Source of the DNA: Acidianus infernus
GTDB taxonomy: Archaea; Thermoproteota; Thermoprotei_A; Sulfolobales; Sulfolobaceae
Assembly (NCBI RefSeq): GCF_009729545.1
Contig: NZ_WFIY01000004.1
Location: 532,001-596,000, forward strand
Reading direction: 5' to 3'
Length of the DNA: 64,000 bases
The notes below the pieces were generated by a model. It was not told the DNA's origin and ran no database searches. It was given only the letters and a program-made list of their open reading frames with translations. The stretch's first letter is position 1; each line of letters starts with the position of its first letter. The translations under genes and the position numbers were made by a program. Positions 19,908 through 29,509 of the stretch are shown one piece after another.

Positions 19908-21356
19908 ATGCTTGAGGATATTTTAGAAGAATACAAAAAAGCCTGGGCATTAGGTCACGCTCTGGCATTAATGAGTTGGGATCTTGAAACATACATGCCG
20001 CAAGAAGGATCAAAATATAGAGGAGAAGCAACAGCGCAGCTCATTACACTAAGAAGGAACGAAATAATGAAACTTGCGGAAAAAGTGGATAAAATAGATG
20101 ATAGTAAACTCGACGATAAAGAAAGAGGAATTATACGTGTGCTAAGGAGAGAAATAAAATATTATAGAGCAGTACCTAAGGAGGTTGACGAAGAATTAGC
20201 TAGGCTAACTTCTGAAGCTTTCATAGCCTGGTCAAAAGCAAAAAATGAATCAAATTTCTCAATATTTAAACCATATTTAGAAAAAATTGTAGATTTAAAA
20301 AGAAAGATTGCCGAAAGCTTAGGTTACGAGAAGCATCCTTATAATGCACTATTAGACCTTTATGAAGAAGGTTTTACAGTTGATGACGCTGACAAAGTAT
20401 TTTCTTCGTTATTACCAGAATTAAAGAACATATTAGATAAAATCTTGTCCTCTGGGTATTATCCTGCGCATCACCCACTAGAAGATATGACTTATGATGT
20501 AGAAGTGATGAAAAAAGTAAATGATGAGATAATAAATATTCTAGAAATGCCTAGAAGTAAATTTAGAATTGATATTTCGCCCCATCCATTTACACAAAGA
20601 ATTTCTGCAGACGACGTTAGGATAACAACTAGGTATGAAGGAAAAGACTTCAGAGCTACTATGTTTTCAGTAATACACGAAAGCGGCCACGCAATATATG
20701 AGCTGCAGATAGATCCAAGCTTGGAAATAACTCCAGTAGGACAAGGAGTTTCAATGGGAGTGCATGAATCTCAATCAAGATTCTGGGAAAATATAATAGG
20801 TAGGAGTAGAGAATTCGTAGGAATCATTTACCCATTATTAAAGAGATTCCTTGACTTAAAATACGATGAAGAAGAAATTTATAAATACTTTAACGTAGTA
20901 AGGCCAAGTTTAATAAGAGTTGATGCAGACGAAGTCACTTATAACCTACATATAGCAATTAGATATGAAATAGAAAAAAGGCTAATCGCAGGAGAACTAA
21001 AAGTTGACGAAATACCGTCCTTGTGGAACGACTTAAGCGAAAAGTACTTAGGAATAAGACCTAAAAACGATGCTGAAGGTGCATTACAAGATGTACACTG
21101 GAGTGGAGGAAGTTTTGGTTATTTCCCTACTTACACATTAGGTAATATAATTGCAGGAATGATATACGCAAAGTATAATGTTCTAGAAAAAGTTAGGGAA
21201 AGGAAATTTAATGAAATCAAAGAGTATTTAAGAGAAAAAATTCATAAATATGGAGCAATCTATCCTCCTAAAGTTCTCTTAACTAGATCATTTGGAGATG
21301 CATACAATCCTGAGTACTTCATAAAATACTTAAGAGAAAAATACCTAAATAAATAA
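19908..21356 (+). CDS. Metallocarboxypeptidase, family M32 (Taq type)
   Basis: 482 aa, near the family norm of about 500. A zinc exopeptidase removing C-terminal residues from peptides in the cytoplasm. Motif HESGH at 257-261 (VIHESGHAIYE) gives two zinc ligands and the catalytic Glu, and HESQSRFWEN about 30 residues later gives the third ligand Glu. The N-terminus ALMSWDLETYMP is typical of M32. The C-terminal GGSFGYFPTYTLGN motif is also present. A single gene, transcribed away from the ACT/UPF0210 operon, with TTATACC about 20 nt before the ATG. Confidence 0.94.
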   Translation: MLEDILEEYKKAWALGHALALMSWDLETYMPQEGSKYRGEATAQLITLRRNEIMKLAEKVDKIDDSKLDDKERGIIRVLRREIKYYRAVPKEVDEELARLTSEAFIAWSKAKNESNFSIFKPYLEKIVDLKRKIAESLGYEKHPYNALLDLYEEGFTVDDADKVFSSLLPELKNILDKILSSGYYPAHHPLEDMTYDVEVMKKVNDEIINILEMPRSKFRIDISPHPFTQRISADDVRITTRYEGKDFRATMFSVIHESGHAIYELQIDPSLEITPVGQGVSMGVHESQSRFWENIIGRSREFVGIIYPLLKRFLDLKYDEEEIYKYFNVVRPSLIRVDADEVTYNLHIAIRYEIEKRLIAGELKVDEIPSLWNDLSEKYLGIRPKNDAEGALQDVHWSGGSFGYFPTYTLGNIIAGMIYAKYNVLEKVRERKFNEIKEYLREKIHKYGAIYPPKVLLTRSFGDAYNPEYFIKYLREKYLNK

Positions 21357-21366
21357 CTTTTTGTTT

Positions 21367-21780
21367 TTATCCTTCAGTAGCATAGATTATAATATCTACG
21401 GCCCCTGCATAATTACACATAGGAGTTTTAATCACTATACATAAGGTTTCATTATTATGCGGAGATATTTCAGAAGGTACTGGAGCTGCAGAAATTAAGG
21501 TAAAAGGATGAGAAACACTAACGTTAGTAACTTTCACCGAAAGTAATGGGTTATTGTTATATAAATAAATTTTTAGAGTAATATCTTGGTCTCCGTGGGC
21601 AGAAATCGTTGTATTAGAGTACGATACATGTAACGAGCTCTTTATTCCAAGAAAATTTGAGTCTATAGTAACGTATACACCATCAATATCCACAGAATAA
21701 AAATATCCTTCGGTATACAAATAATATACAACAGCTAAAATAATTACTACTATTATTAAACCTGCTATTGAACCTTTCAT
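21367..21780 (-). CDS. Membrane-anchored extracytoplasmic protein
   Basis: 137 aa. One N-terminal hydrophobic helix (SIAGLIIVVIILAVVYYLYTE, residues 3-23), then a beta-rich domain with a repeated pattern of ITLKIYLYNNNPLLSVKVTNVSVSHPF. Likely anchored outside the cell with an Ig-like or LEA-like beta-sandwich. Function unknown. It lies 32 bp downstream of the 129-aa gene and may be co-transcribed with it. Confidence 0.6.
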   Translation of the reverse strand: MKGSIAGLIIVVIILAVVYYLYTEGYFYSVDIDGVYVTIDSNFLGIKSSLHVSYSNTTISAHGDQDITLKIYLYNNNPLLSVKVTNVSVSHPFTLISAAPVPSEISPHNNETLCIVIKTPMCNYAGAVDIIIYATEG

Positions 21781-21812
21781 AAGAACACACTATACTTCAA
21801 AAAATAATAAAA

Positions 21813-22202
21813 TTATGTAGAAGAAACTATTCTATCCAATTCCTTCATTAGCTTTGACTCAACATGTTCCGTCCAAACCATTTCTGGAATATCAATTGCC
21901 AATAACGGCAAATAGATTATTGCCTCAACTGCAGTAACTGCTAAGTTCTGAACCCATTTACCTATTCCGACAGTTACTTTTAATCCTTCTGGGGTCTGTT
22001 CAAACGAAAATTGTAAAGCTCTATCTGCTGCGAATATATCTCTAAGTATACCACCTTTTTGAGCCTGTATTATTGCTATATTACCTTCTGTCTTTTGTTG
22101 AACTTTCCAACCATCGTTTTGTAGATATTGAGTAAATTCTTGAATTATTGCTTGTAAATTATGTTGGCCAGGATATATTTTTTCCTTTTTAAATACTCCC
22201 AT
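21813..22202 (-). CDS. GW-domain protein of unknown function
   Basis: 129 aa. The start KIYPGQHNLQAIIQEFTQYLQNDGWKVQ resembles the N-terminal domain of the zinc-ribbon protein at 1795-2283. A later segment (LAVTAVEAIIYLPLLAID) is hydrophobic and may associate with the membrane. No catalytic motif. Possibly a small adaptor domain shared by Sulfolobales proteins; function unknown. Confidence 0.6.
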   Translation of the reverse strand: MGVFKKEKIYPGQHNLQAIIQEFTQYLQNDGWKVQQKTEGNIAIIQAQKGGILRDIFAADRALQFSFEQTPEGLKVTVGIGKWVQNLAVTAVEAIIYLPLLAIDIPEMVWTEHVESKLMKELDRIVSST

Positions 22203-22259
22203 ACTATATTGTAAATATGCATGGTTAAAAAATTGCCTAAAATTAAAAAAGGAAGCTTA

Positions 22260-23055
22260 CCTATAGAACTAGACATAGTGGAACTGCTAATAATGTATCC
22301 AAATATTGACGAATCTATTCCTACAATTACTGGCCGGTCTTTACCTAAATCTACACCTACTTATTAACTAATTGAGCGGTAGTAACGTTAAGTACGGCTA
22401 TATGATTGAAGTCTGGATTATTATATAACCATCATAGTATACTGGCTGATCAGCTAGCGACGCATGATAAAGTTTTAGTGAGACTCATATTAATTTTCCA
22501 GTGGATAGATTAAAAGCAGCTACTGTTCTATTAATGTGCGAAGAAACATAAATTATGCCATTATGCACTAATGGACTAAATCAGTTATTGTCATCTCCAG
22601 AATGACCATATCCTGTTATATTCTCTTATTATTTTACCGTTAGTTACGTTTACTATTAATAATAATAATACTTGCCTAACGTATATTTGATTTAAATAAA
22701 CACCGTGATGTATTGGATATCCCATAAAGCTATCAACTAAATTGAAGCAATAAATTGCCGGTACTGCATCTCCTACAGAAGATCCATAAGCAAAAGGCAC
22801 CTTAATTATGTATGCAGGAGTTCCATTATTTGCATATAATGTAATTATAGCAAACATATTAACTGGATATCCTGGAGAAAATGCAGTTATTACTAATGCA
22901 TAATTGTTCCCTACCTAAACTTGCAATGTTGGCACTTCCATAATTCCAAATTAACTGACCATTGGTTGCATTTAATACGTAAACGTTTCCATCTCCATTA
23001 TCAAATATTACCATATCTTTATCTTCTGGAGTAGGCATTGCTTGAGATTTTGTTA
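22260..23055 (-). pseudogene. Decayed PQQ-like beta-propeller gene
   Basis: About 800 bp without an intact gene. Read on the minus strand, pieces of beta-propeller blades appear in different frames: MPTPEDKDMVIFDNGDGNVYVLNATNGQLIW (about 22940-23045), then after a frameshift near 22910 the stretch GYPVNMFAIITLYANNG and TNGKIIREYN (22591-22890), then another shift near 22610 and GIIYVSSHINR, NLSTGKLI (22450-22560), with in-frame stops. VYVLNATNG and FNLSTGKLI are classic PQQ/WD-like blade ends. Both ends of the original gene are missing. The family is clear; the original substrate or partner is not. A 267-bp open frame at 22591-22857 is only one fragment. Confidence 0.8.
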
Positions 23056-23108
23056 TTTAAGACCGCATATCGAAAAATTATTAGAAAAACTATACTATAT
23101 ATGTAACT

Positions 23109-23237
23109 ATGACAAAAAGTGTAAAAGATAAAATTAAAGATACAGCAAAATTCGTAGAAAATAGTGCAAATAAAGCAGGAGATAAAGTAAAGGAAGAAGC
23201 TCATAAAATCTCATCAAAGAAGAATGAGAATAAATAG
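23109..23237 (+). CDS. Small basic coiled protein, 42 aa
   Basis: An ATG at 23109 opens a 42-codon frame to TAG at 23235-23237. The product starts MTKSVKDKIKDTAKFVENSA and goes on to AHKISSKKNENK. It is rich in Lys, Ala and Glu, with no aromatic residue except one Phe, an amphipathic pattern like stress-related LEA/CsbD-type helices. A TATA-like ACTATACTATATAT lies about 15-25 nt upstream. Codon use looks coding. It sits next to a decayed gene, so conservation elsewhere is the key test. Confidence 0.5.
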   Translation: MTKSVKDKIKDTAKFVENSANKAGDKVKEEAHKISSKKNENK

Positions 23238-23331
23238 CTAAGTAAAATTTACCAAGATGATCAATTATCAATAATAAAATAACTTTTTAATAAATAATTT
23301 AAAATAATAATTTATATACAATTTATATCAG

Positions 23332-23406
23332 TGCTCCGGCCGGGATTTGAACCCGGGCCACAGGCTTGAGAGGCCTGCATACTTGACCGGGCTATACTAC
23401 CGGAGC
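23332..23406 (-). tRNA. tRNA-Glu(CTC)
   Basis: 75 nt, complete cloverleaf on the minus strand. Acceptor GCTCCGG/CCGGAGC is perfectly paired with discriminator A. D stem GTAT/GTAT pairs with G-U ends. Anticodon stem CAGGC/GCCTG closes CTCTCAA, giving anticodon CTC. T arm is CCGGG-TTCAAAT-CCCGG. No intron, no encoded CCA. Confidence 0.96.
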
Positions 23407-23503
23407 GAGATATAATTAGTAAGCTGAAATATTTAAAACTTTCTGACTTTAACTTATTCATTTTCCAGAAAAACTTATTTATTTTACCCCGAAGATTTTC
23501 GGG

Positions 23504-24082
23504 ATGCTATACGTAAGTTTTAAGGTAAATCACGAGGACTGGTCTAAGGGAATTGATTATTCTAGGAATTCATTATCGGTATTAGATATAAAACCTTCCG
23601 CTAATGGAGCAAGGCTTTTAATAGAATTTAAAGGAAAAGAGGAGGATGCAAAAAAGCTTAAGTGGAACCTTTCGAGAGTTTCCAAATTCAAATACCTAGG
23701 AACTATAATAGTTAATGAACCGATAGAACGCATATTGTCTAACTATATTATAATGAATGGTACTGCAACTAACGACGGAATGTATTGGACAGTAATTCTT
23801 TCAGATTATACTGAATTAAAGAAAATGTTGAGGGATTTTGTTGAGCACCATATAGAAGTCAAGGTTGTTAAGGTAATTAAGGTAAAATCAGAGGATGTAT
23901 TAACTGCTAGGCAAGAACAGATTTTAAAGATAGCTTTTGAGGCTGGTTATTTTGATTATCCTAAGAAGATCAGAATTAAGGAATTGGCGGAAAAACTAAA
24001 TATGAGTGTTTCAAATTTATCGGAAATTTTAAGAAGAGCAGAAAGAAATGTTATTGAAACGTTTTTTAGGGAGAGGAGTTAA
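23504..24082 (+). CDS. HTH-10 (bacterio-opsin activator-like) transcription regulator
   Basis: 192 aa. The C-terminal 55 residues form the archaeal HTH-10 domain: LTARQEQILKIAFEAGYFDYP, then IRIKELAEKLNMSVSNLSEILRRAERNVIE. The N-terminal 130 residues resemble the sensing part found in this family. The TAA stop overlaps the ATG of the next gene (TAATG), so it is co-translated with the CobD-like aminotransferase and may regulate cobalamin-related or amino-acid metabolism. The ligand is unknown. Confidence 0.85.
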   Translation: MLYVSFKVNHEDWSKGIDYSRNSLSVLDIKPSANGARLLIEFKGKEEDAKKLKWNLSRVSKFKYLGTIIVNEPIERILSNYIIMNGTATNDGMYWTVILSDYTELKKMLRDFVEHHIEVKVVKVIKVKSEDVLTARQEQILKIAFEAGYFDYPKKIRIKELAEKLNMSVSNLSEILRRAERNVIETFFRERS

Positions 24083-25044
24083 TGAAACACGGAGGAGTTA
24101 AGTGGATAAACGGAAAACCGGAAAAGTTAAGGGATTTCAGCGTTAATCTCAATCCTATTTACCCTGATTTTATTGAAGATTTAATTAATGAAGCAATAAA
24201 GGAAAAGGTTTATCTTTATTATCCTGACAACTACGAGAAACTGAGGGAAAATATTGCTGAGATTTATGACATTGATGAGGAATATATAGGAGTATTTAAC
24301 GGTGCTAGTGAGGTTATAAATTTACTAGAACCTAGGGTTGTCCCAGAGCCTAATTATGTTGAATATAAAAGGAGCTATATTTATTTTGCGGAAGAAAGAG
24401 AAAATTATTTTATTTATCACCTACAAGGCAATAAAGTCATAATAAGTAATCCTAATAATCCTACTGGTGCAAAAATAGACCTTAAGGAAATTGAGGAATT
24501 CCTAGAAGAAGGAAAGGATTTAGTGGTTGACGAATCTTTCGCAGACATAAGTCTTGTAGATTCTGCTAAGAAATTTGTAAAGGATTATGATAATCTTCTA
24601 ATAATTTCAACTTTTACTAAATCATTGTCAATTCCTGGCTTAAGGATTGGATTTACTATAGGAAAGAGAAGTAAAGAACTTGAAAAGAATTCGCCTCCTT
24701 GGAGGATTAATTCTATTGCTTATTATGTATTATCCAACGCTAATCCTAAGGAAATTAAGGATTTCTTTAGAAAAAGTAGAGAAATTGTGACCTCCCTCTT
24801 GGAAACCTTTAGAATTAATGGAAGAAGAGTTACAGTATATAAATCATTTGCACCGTATGTTCTAGTAAGATTTCCCATTAATGTTAGAATCATTAACTCA
24901 TATCTTAGGAGTAAGGGGTTCTTAATTAGGGATTGCTCTAACTTTGTAGGCTTAAATGAATTTTATGGTAGAATTTCCTTGAGAAAAGATTATCAAGAGC
25001 TAATAAATGAAATTGATGAATTTTTATCAAATTCATCAATTTAA
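24082..25044 (+). CDS. PLP aminotransferase, CobD/HisC-like
   Basis: 320 aa, fold type I class I/II aminotransferase. The N-terminal MKHGG is typical of CobD (threonine-phosphate decarboxylase, which makes aminopropanol phosphate for cobalamin). Other motifs are FNGASEVINLL, SNPNNPTG (PLP-binding Asn), VVDESF (Asp of the PLP nitrogen) and STFTKSLSIPGLRIGF (Schiff-base Lys). The family also includes histidinol-phosphate aminotransferase, so CobD is a best guess. It is somewhat short compared with typical CobD (about 350). It lies in an operon behind an HTH-10 regulator. Confidence 0.75.
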   Translation: MKHGGVKWINGKPEKLRDFSVNLNPIYPDFIEDLINEAIKEKVYLYYPDNYEKLRENIAEIYDIDEEYIGVFNGASEVINLLEPRVVPEPNYVEYKRSYIYFAEERENYFIYHLQGNKVIISNPNNPTGAKIDLKEIEEFLEEGKDLVVDESFADISLVDSAKKFVKDYDNLLIISTFTKSLSIPGLRIGFTIGKRSKELEKNSPPWRINSIAYYVLSNANPKEIKDFFRKSREIVTSLLETFRINGRRVTVYKSFAPYVLVRFPINVRIINSYLRSKGFLIRDCSNFVGLNEFYGRISLRKDYQELINEIDEFLSNSSI

Positions 25045-25115
25045 TGCCACCAGTTTAGAAAGTACACAATTTAATGGGATAAGATTTATAATATTTTAAT
25101 AGAGAAATAGAAGTC

Positions 25116-25547
25116 GTGGATCTAAGATTATTAAAGTTCATGATAGTTGGAGGCTTAGGAACATTAGTTAATGAAGGAGTTTTCCTTCTCAGTGCTCACA
25201 GTATGCCTATTTTCTTTTCCTTAGGGTTAGCTATAGAGCTTTCAATAATATTTAATTTTATACTAAATGATATTTGGACTTTTAAGGATAGAAGAGTAGG
25301 AAGTTTTATTAAGAGATTACTTAAATTTCATGTATCGTCTTTTAGCGGTGGAATAGTACAATACATTACAGTTATTCTATTGCTGGTGGTGTTCCTTCAT
25401 TTTTCAAATTTATCCGAAATTCTGCTCTTTCTATTCTTCTCTTACATAAAGGCGCAGTCGTTATTTCTTGCAGTAATTAACTTTATAGGAATTGTTTCAG
25501 GCTTTGCCGTAAGGTTCATAACTAGCTTAAAATACGTTTGGGCTTAG
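25116..25547 (+). CDS. GtrA-family membrane protein
   Basis: 143 aa with four predicted helices. GtrA proteins are linked to translocation of lipid-linked sugars across the membrane. The signature LLKFMIVGGLGTLVNEGVFLL, and FNFILNDIWTFKDRR after the second helix (usual NFxxxrxWtF), identify it. Start is the GTG at 25116. No glycosyltransferase is directly adjacent. Its stop overlaps the end of the AlaX gene by 4 bp. Confidence 0.86.
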   Translation: MDLRLLKFMIVGGLGTLVNEGVFLLSAHSMPIFFSLGLAIELSIIFNFILNDIWTFKDRRVGSFIKRLLKFHVSSFSGGIVQYITVILLLVVFLHFSNLSEILLFLFFSYIKAQSLFLAVINFIGIVSGFAVRFITSLKYVWA

Positions 25548-26251
25548 CTTTCCACGGTATAATAAACTCTTTTCCTATTTTTACCTCTATTCTCTATTTT
25601 TATAATGTGTATCTTTCCTACTTCTGAAGTGTTTTTAACGTGAGGACCTCCGTCAGCTTGTATATCGACTCCAGGTATTTCTACTATTCTCCAAATAGGT
25701 ATACTAGGAGGATTTCTTTCAGCGAGCTTTACTATTCCAGGAATTTTTAAAGCTTCTTCTCTGGGTAAGAAGTACACTTTAACTTCTATGCCCTTTGAAA
25801 GAATCTCGTTAGCCTTTTCGACTATTTGAGGTATTAAATCCTTATTCTCTAAATTAAAATCATCCTTTGCGTACTCTGGAGAAATATGCCCTCCAGTAAT
25901 TAACGCATTAAATTGAGAATATGCAACTGCAGCCATAACGTGAGATGCAGTATGTAGTCTCATCATTTTATACCTTCTATTCCAATCTATTACTCCTTTA
26001 ACGTTATCGCCTTCCCTTAATTCTCCTCCTTCTATTATGTGAACTATATCATCTCCTTGTCTTTTCACTTCTTTTACGTTAAGTACTTCGCCGTTATTTT
26101 TTATTAGCTTTCCTACATCATTTTCTAAACCTCCACCGCCTGGGTAAAAAGCTGTTTTATCCAATATTACCTCATTTCCATTAACCTTAGTAACTTTTGC
26201 CTCAAATTCTTTTATATAAGAATCTTTTAGATAAAGTTCTTCTGTCGCCAC
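25544..26251 (-). CDS. alaX: Alanyl-tRNA editing protein AlaX-M
   Basis: 235 aa, the size of AlaX-M. It hydrolyses mischarged Ser-tRNA(Ala) (or Gly). Zinc-binding motif HTASH (RLHTASHVMAAVAY, about residue 101) and the later GGPHVKNTSEVGKI (with GxxH) are in place; the usual Cys ligand before the His is replaced by Gly-Gly-Pro-His context. The N-terminal domain FEAKVTKVNGNEVILDKTAFYPGGGG is the AlaRS-like editing beta-barrel. It lies 5 bp downstream of the Hsp20-like gene on the same strand. Confidence 0.93.
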   Translation of the reverse strand: MATEELYLKDSYIKEFEAKVTKVNGNEVILDKTAFYPGGGGLENDVGKLIKNNGEVLNVKEVKRQGDDIVHIIEGGELREGDNVKGVIDWNRRYKMMRLHTASHVMAAVAYSQFNALITGGHISPEYAKDDFNLENKDLIPQIVEKANEILSKGIEVKVYFLPREEALKIPGIVKLAERNPPSIPIWRIVEIPGVDIQADGGPHVKNTSEVGKIHIIKIENRGKNRKRVYYTVES

Positions 26252-26256
26252 ATTAT

Positions 26257-26514
26257 TTATGTCTTCTTAAGTGAAATATTAATTATTCCATTTTTCTCTG
26301 AGACTGAAAGAGTGGAAGGGTCTATTAACTCATTTACATATATAATTTTCACTATAGAATTAGAATCCGGATCATAAATATATATATGAGAATTATCGGC
26401 TCTTACTAGTAACCTTTTAGTGTTTATTTCCTTTCCTCTAAGGTCTACATATATATTAACTAAACCGTTTTTATTAAGTATGTCCACATCTGGGTCTTCA
26501 GCAGATGACATCAT
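26257..26514 (-). CDS. Small Hsp20/alpha-crystallin-like protein
   Basis: 85 aa. Strand pattern LVNIYVDLRGKEINTKRLLVRADNSHIYIYDPDSNSIVKIIYVNELIDPSTLSVSEKNGIINISLKK fits the core of an alpha-crystallin domain: the last strand pair SVSEKNGIINISLKK corresponds to the usual A-x-x-x-n-GvL-x-i. It is short, lacking N- and C-terminal extensions needed for oligomerisation. A chaperone role is inference. It is first in an operon with alaX. Confidence 0.65.
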   Translation of the reverse strand: MMSSAEDPDVDILNKNGLVNIYVDLRGKEINTKRLLVRADNSHIYIYDPDSNSIVKIIYVNELIDPSTLSVSEKNGIINISLKKT

Positions 26515-26588
26515 TATTTGTCATTTTGATTTTTAAGTTAATAAGACCGAGTTCTCTCCTTTATATAGTATTAACCGAGAATAATTAG

Positions 26589-27239
<651 letters not shown>

Positions 27240-27269
27240 GCTTATTTTTTAATATTTTTACATTTTTTC

Positions 27270-28412
27270 GTGTCTTCTAACTTTTCCGTAACTCCTTGGG
27301 AAGTAAAAGGAAAGGTTGATTATGACAAACTTATTGTACAGTTTGGAACTCAGAAAATAACGCCAGAATTAAAGGAAAGAATAAAGAAAATTACCGGAGA
27401 CTTACATGTAATGTTAAGGAGAGACGTGTTCTTTTCTCATAGAGATCTTGATTTAGTTCTAAAAGACTATGAAGAAGGTAAAGGGTTTTTCCTTTATACT
27501 GGTAGAGCTCCTTCTCTTGGCATGCACATTGGCCATTTAGTACCCTTTATTTTTACCAAGTGGTTACAAGAGAAATTTAAGGTCAATCTTTATATAGAGA
27601 TAACGGATGATGAAAAGTTCATGAGAAATCCAGAACTTACCTTAGAGCAAACTAGGCAATTTGCTTATGATAATATTTTAGATATAATAGCTGTAGGTTT
27701 CGATCCAGACAGAACTTTCATTTTCCAGGATACAGAATATATAAGAAATATGTATCCTTTGGCAACAAAAATAGCTAAGAAGTTAACTTTCTCCGAAGTC
27801 AAAGCAACGTTTGGTCTAGAAAATTCATCAAATATAGGAATAATATTCTACCCTGCATTACAAATAGCTCCAACAATGTTTGAGAAAAAGAGGTGTTTAA
27901 TCCCTGCAGGAATAGATCAAGATCCTTATTGGAGATTACAGAGAGATATTGCAGAAAGCCTTGGATATTATAAAGCGGCACAAATTCACAGCAAATTCCT
28001 TCCTCCATTGACTGGACCAGAGGGTAAAATGAGTTCTTCCATTCCAGAAAGCGCAATTTACTTAACTGATGATCCAAAAACTGTAGAAAGAAAGATTATG
28101 AAATATGCATTCTCTGGTGGACAACCAACTGTAGAGCTTCACAGGAAATATGGAGGGAATCCTGAAATAGATGTGTCATTTCAATGGTTATATATGTTCT
28201 TTGAAGAGGATGATAATAAGATAAAGAAAATAGAAGAAGATTATCGTAGCGGTAAAATGCTTACTGGAGAACTTAAGCAAATTCTTATTGATAAGTTAAA
28301 TAAATTCTTGGAAGAACATAGAGCTAAGAGAGAAGAAGCTAAGGAATTAGTGAATACGTTTAAATATGAAGGAAAATTAGCTAAGGAAATGTGGAATAAG
28401 ATTCATGAATAG
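27270..28412 (+). CDS. trpS: Tryptophanyl-tRNA synthetase
   Basis: 380 aa, the archaeal/eukaryal-type length. Charges tRNA-Trp. The class I signature HIGH appears as LGMHIGHLVPF (about residue 86), and KMSKS as GKMSSSIPES (about residue 252). Start is the GTG at 27270. The C-terminus runs 10 bp into the 3' end of the minus-strand triple-HTH gene. Confidence 0.96.
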   Translation: MSSNFSVTPWEVKGKVDYDKLIVQFGTQKITPELKERIKKITGDLHVMLRRDVFFSHRDLDLVLKDYEEGKGFFLYTGRAPSLGMHIGHLVPFIFTKWLQEKFKVNLYIEITDDEKFMRNPELTLEQTRQFAYDNILDIIAVGFDPDRTFIFQDTEYIRNMYPLATKIAKKLTFSEVKATFGLENSSNIGIIFYPALQIAPTMFEKKRCLIPAGIDQDPYWRLQRDIAESLGYYKAAQIHSKFLPPLTGPEGKMSSSIPESAIYLTDDPKTVERKIMKYAFSGGQPTVELHRKYGGNPEIDVSFQWLYMFFEEDDNKIKKIEEDYRSGKMLTGELKQILIDKLNKFLEEHRAKREEAKELVNTFKYEGKLAKEMWNKIHE

Positions 28413-28840
28413 GTTTGAGGTTTATAAATGTTTAATTTCTTTAAATGATATACCACTAAATTTGTAGATATTTTTAGCTCTTTAGCAATTTTATAAATTG
28501 AACTTCCGCTCTCATACATTAATTTAATTTTCTCTATGTCTTCCTTTGATAACTTTCTCTTAGTCTTTACCAGATTATTCTTTCTAAGAATCCTTAAGAC
28601 AGTATTAGAATTGAGTCTCATTTCTTTACTGATTCTATTTGCGCTATAACCTTGTTTTGCGAGCTCTATAATTTTATTAACTAACTCTTGCTTTAATTTA
28701 CCCCTAAATTCAACGCCTTCTAAAATTAGAATTTTTCTTACTTTACTATAGCTCATATTTAATTCTTTAGCTATTTCTCTTATAGTTTTCCCATCTTCAT
28801 ACATCTTTTTAATCTTCTCTTTTAATTCCTCTTCTTGCAT
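28403..28840 (-). CDS. Triple helix-turn-helix protein
   Basis: 145 aa consisting of three similar HTH units of about 45 residues: KKMYEDGKTIREIAKELNMSYSKVRKIL, IELAKQGYSANRISKEMRLNSNTVLRIL and KLMYESGSSIYKIAKELKISTNLVVYHL. Each resembles a resolvase-type/homeodomain-like HTH (Y/G-S-x2-I-A-x-E). No catalytic domain. It could bind a long DNA site with three half-sites, or be an internally repeated DNA-bending protein. Function and targets unknown. Its 3' end overlaps trpS by 10 bp. Confidence 0.78.
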   Translation of the reverse strand: MQEEELKEKIKKMYEDGKTIREIAKELNMSYSKVRKILILEGVEFRGKLKQELVNKIIELAKQGYSANRISKEMRLNSNTVLRILRKNNLVKTKRKLSKEDIEKIKLMYESGSSIYKIAKELKISTNLVVYHLKKLNIYKPQTYS

Positions 28841-28954
28841 ATGCTTCCGTTTTCCCTATCGTTTTTAAATTTTTTCCAGAATCTAAGAATATTCTGATAG
28901 AACTCTGAAAGAATTGAAGGCAAAATTTATATAGAGAAAGTTTTATCATTTCAT

Positions 28955-29509
28955 GTGTTTTCTTACCTTTTAGGAGTTTTATTAGGTTTATCGATGGCAG
29001 CTCCTCCCGGCCCAATTAATGCAATAATGGCTAATGAATCCTTAAGGTCCAAATTACATGGCAGTAGTGTAGGATTTGGTGCCATGACTGCCGACTTTAT
29101 TTTCTTTCTGATAACCTTTGAGGTAAGAAAATTCATTCCTGAAAATCTTCTTGTCGTGTTTTATTTTATAGGTGGAGGATTAATGGTATTCTTATCATAC
29201 ACAACATTAAAGGCTAAGGTAAGTAATAGAAGTAAAAAAGGTAATTACTTTACGGGACTAATTATGGGGATTACTAATCCTTATCAAATAAGTTGGTGGA
29301 TTACAGTAGGCTTATTTATGATAAATGAATTCGGAATTTCAATTATATTGCCATTCTTTGGAGGAATAATAATATGGATCTTTGCATTTACTACTTTCAT
29401 AAATAGGCTAGGAAACAAATATGCAAAATACGTGAAAATTTTCTCGTTTATAATTCTTCTAGCTTTTGGATTATACATGATTTACGAAGGCGTCATAAGC
29501 CTCTTATAA
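28955..29509 (+). CDS. LysE-family exporter
   Basis: 184 aa with six predicted helices. LysE/RhtB proteins export amino acids or similar small molecules. The signature near the N-terminus is LLGLSMAAPPGPINAIMANESLR (AxPGP). The conserved GITNPYQISWWITVG (NP motif) comes after helix 3. Start is the GTG at 28955; the ATG at 28953 is out of frame. It follows a TATA-like AAATTTATATAG. The 3' end overlaps that of the regulator gene by 17 bp. Confidence 0.86.
   Translation: MFSYLLGVLLGLSMAAPPGPINAIMANESLRSKLHGSSVGFGAMTADFIFFLITFEVRKFIPENLLVVFYFIGGGLMVFLSYTTLKAKVSNRSKKGNYFTGLIMGITNPYQISWWITVGLFMINEFGISIILPFFGGIIIWIFAFTTFINRLGNKYAKYVKIFSFIILLAFGLYMIYEGVISLL

Noticed and set aside
22591..22857. 88-codon minus-strand open frame as a gene
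   Set aside because: It is one fragment of the decayed beta-propeller gene; adjoining blade motifs continue in other frames.
23019..23204. 61-codon minus-strand open frame
   Set aside because: It is a Phe/Cys/Tyr-rich antisense of the 42-aa plus-strand gene and the pseudogene edge.
28809..29015. 68-codon minus-strand open frame
   Set aside because: Overlaps the starts of two supported genes and has no domain features.
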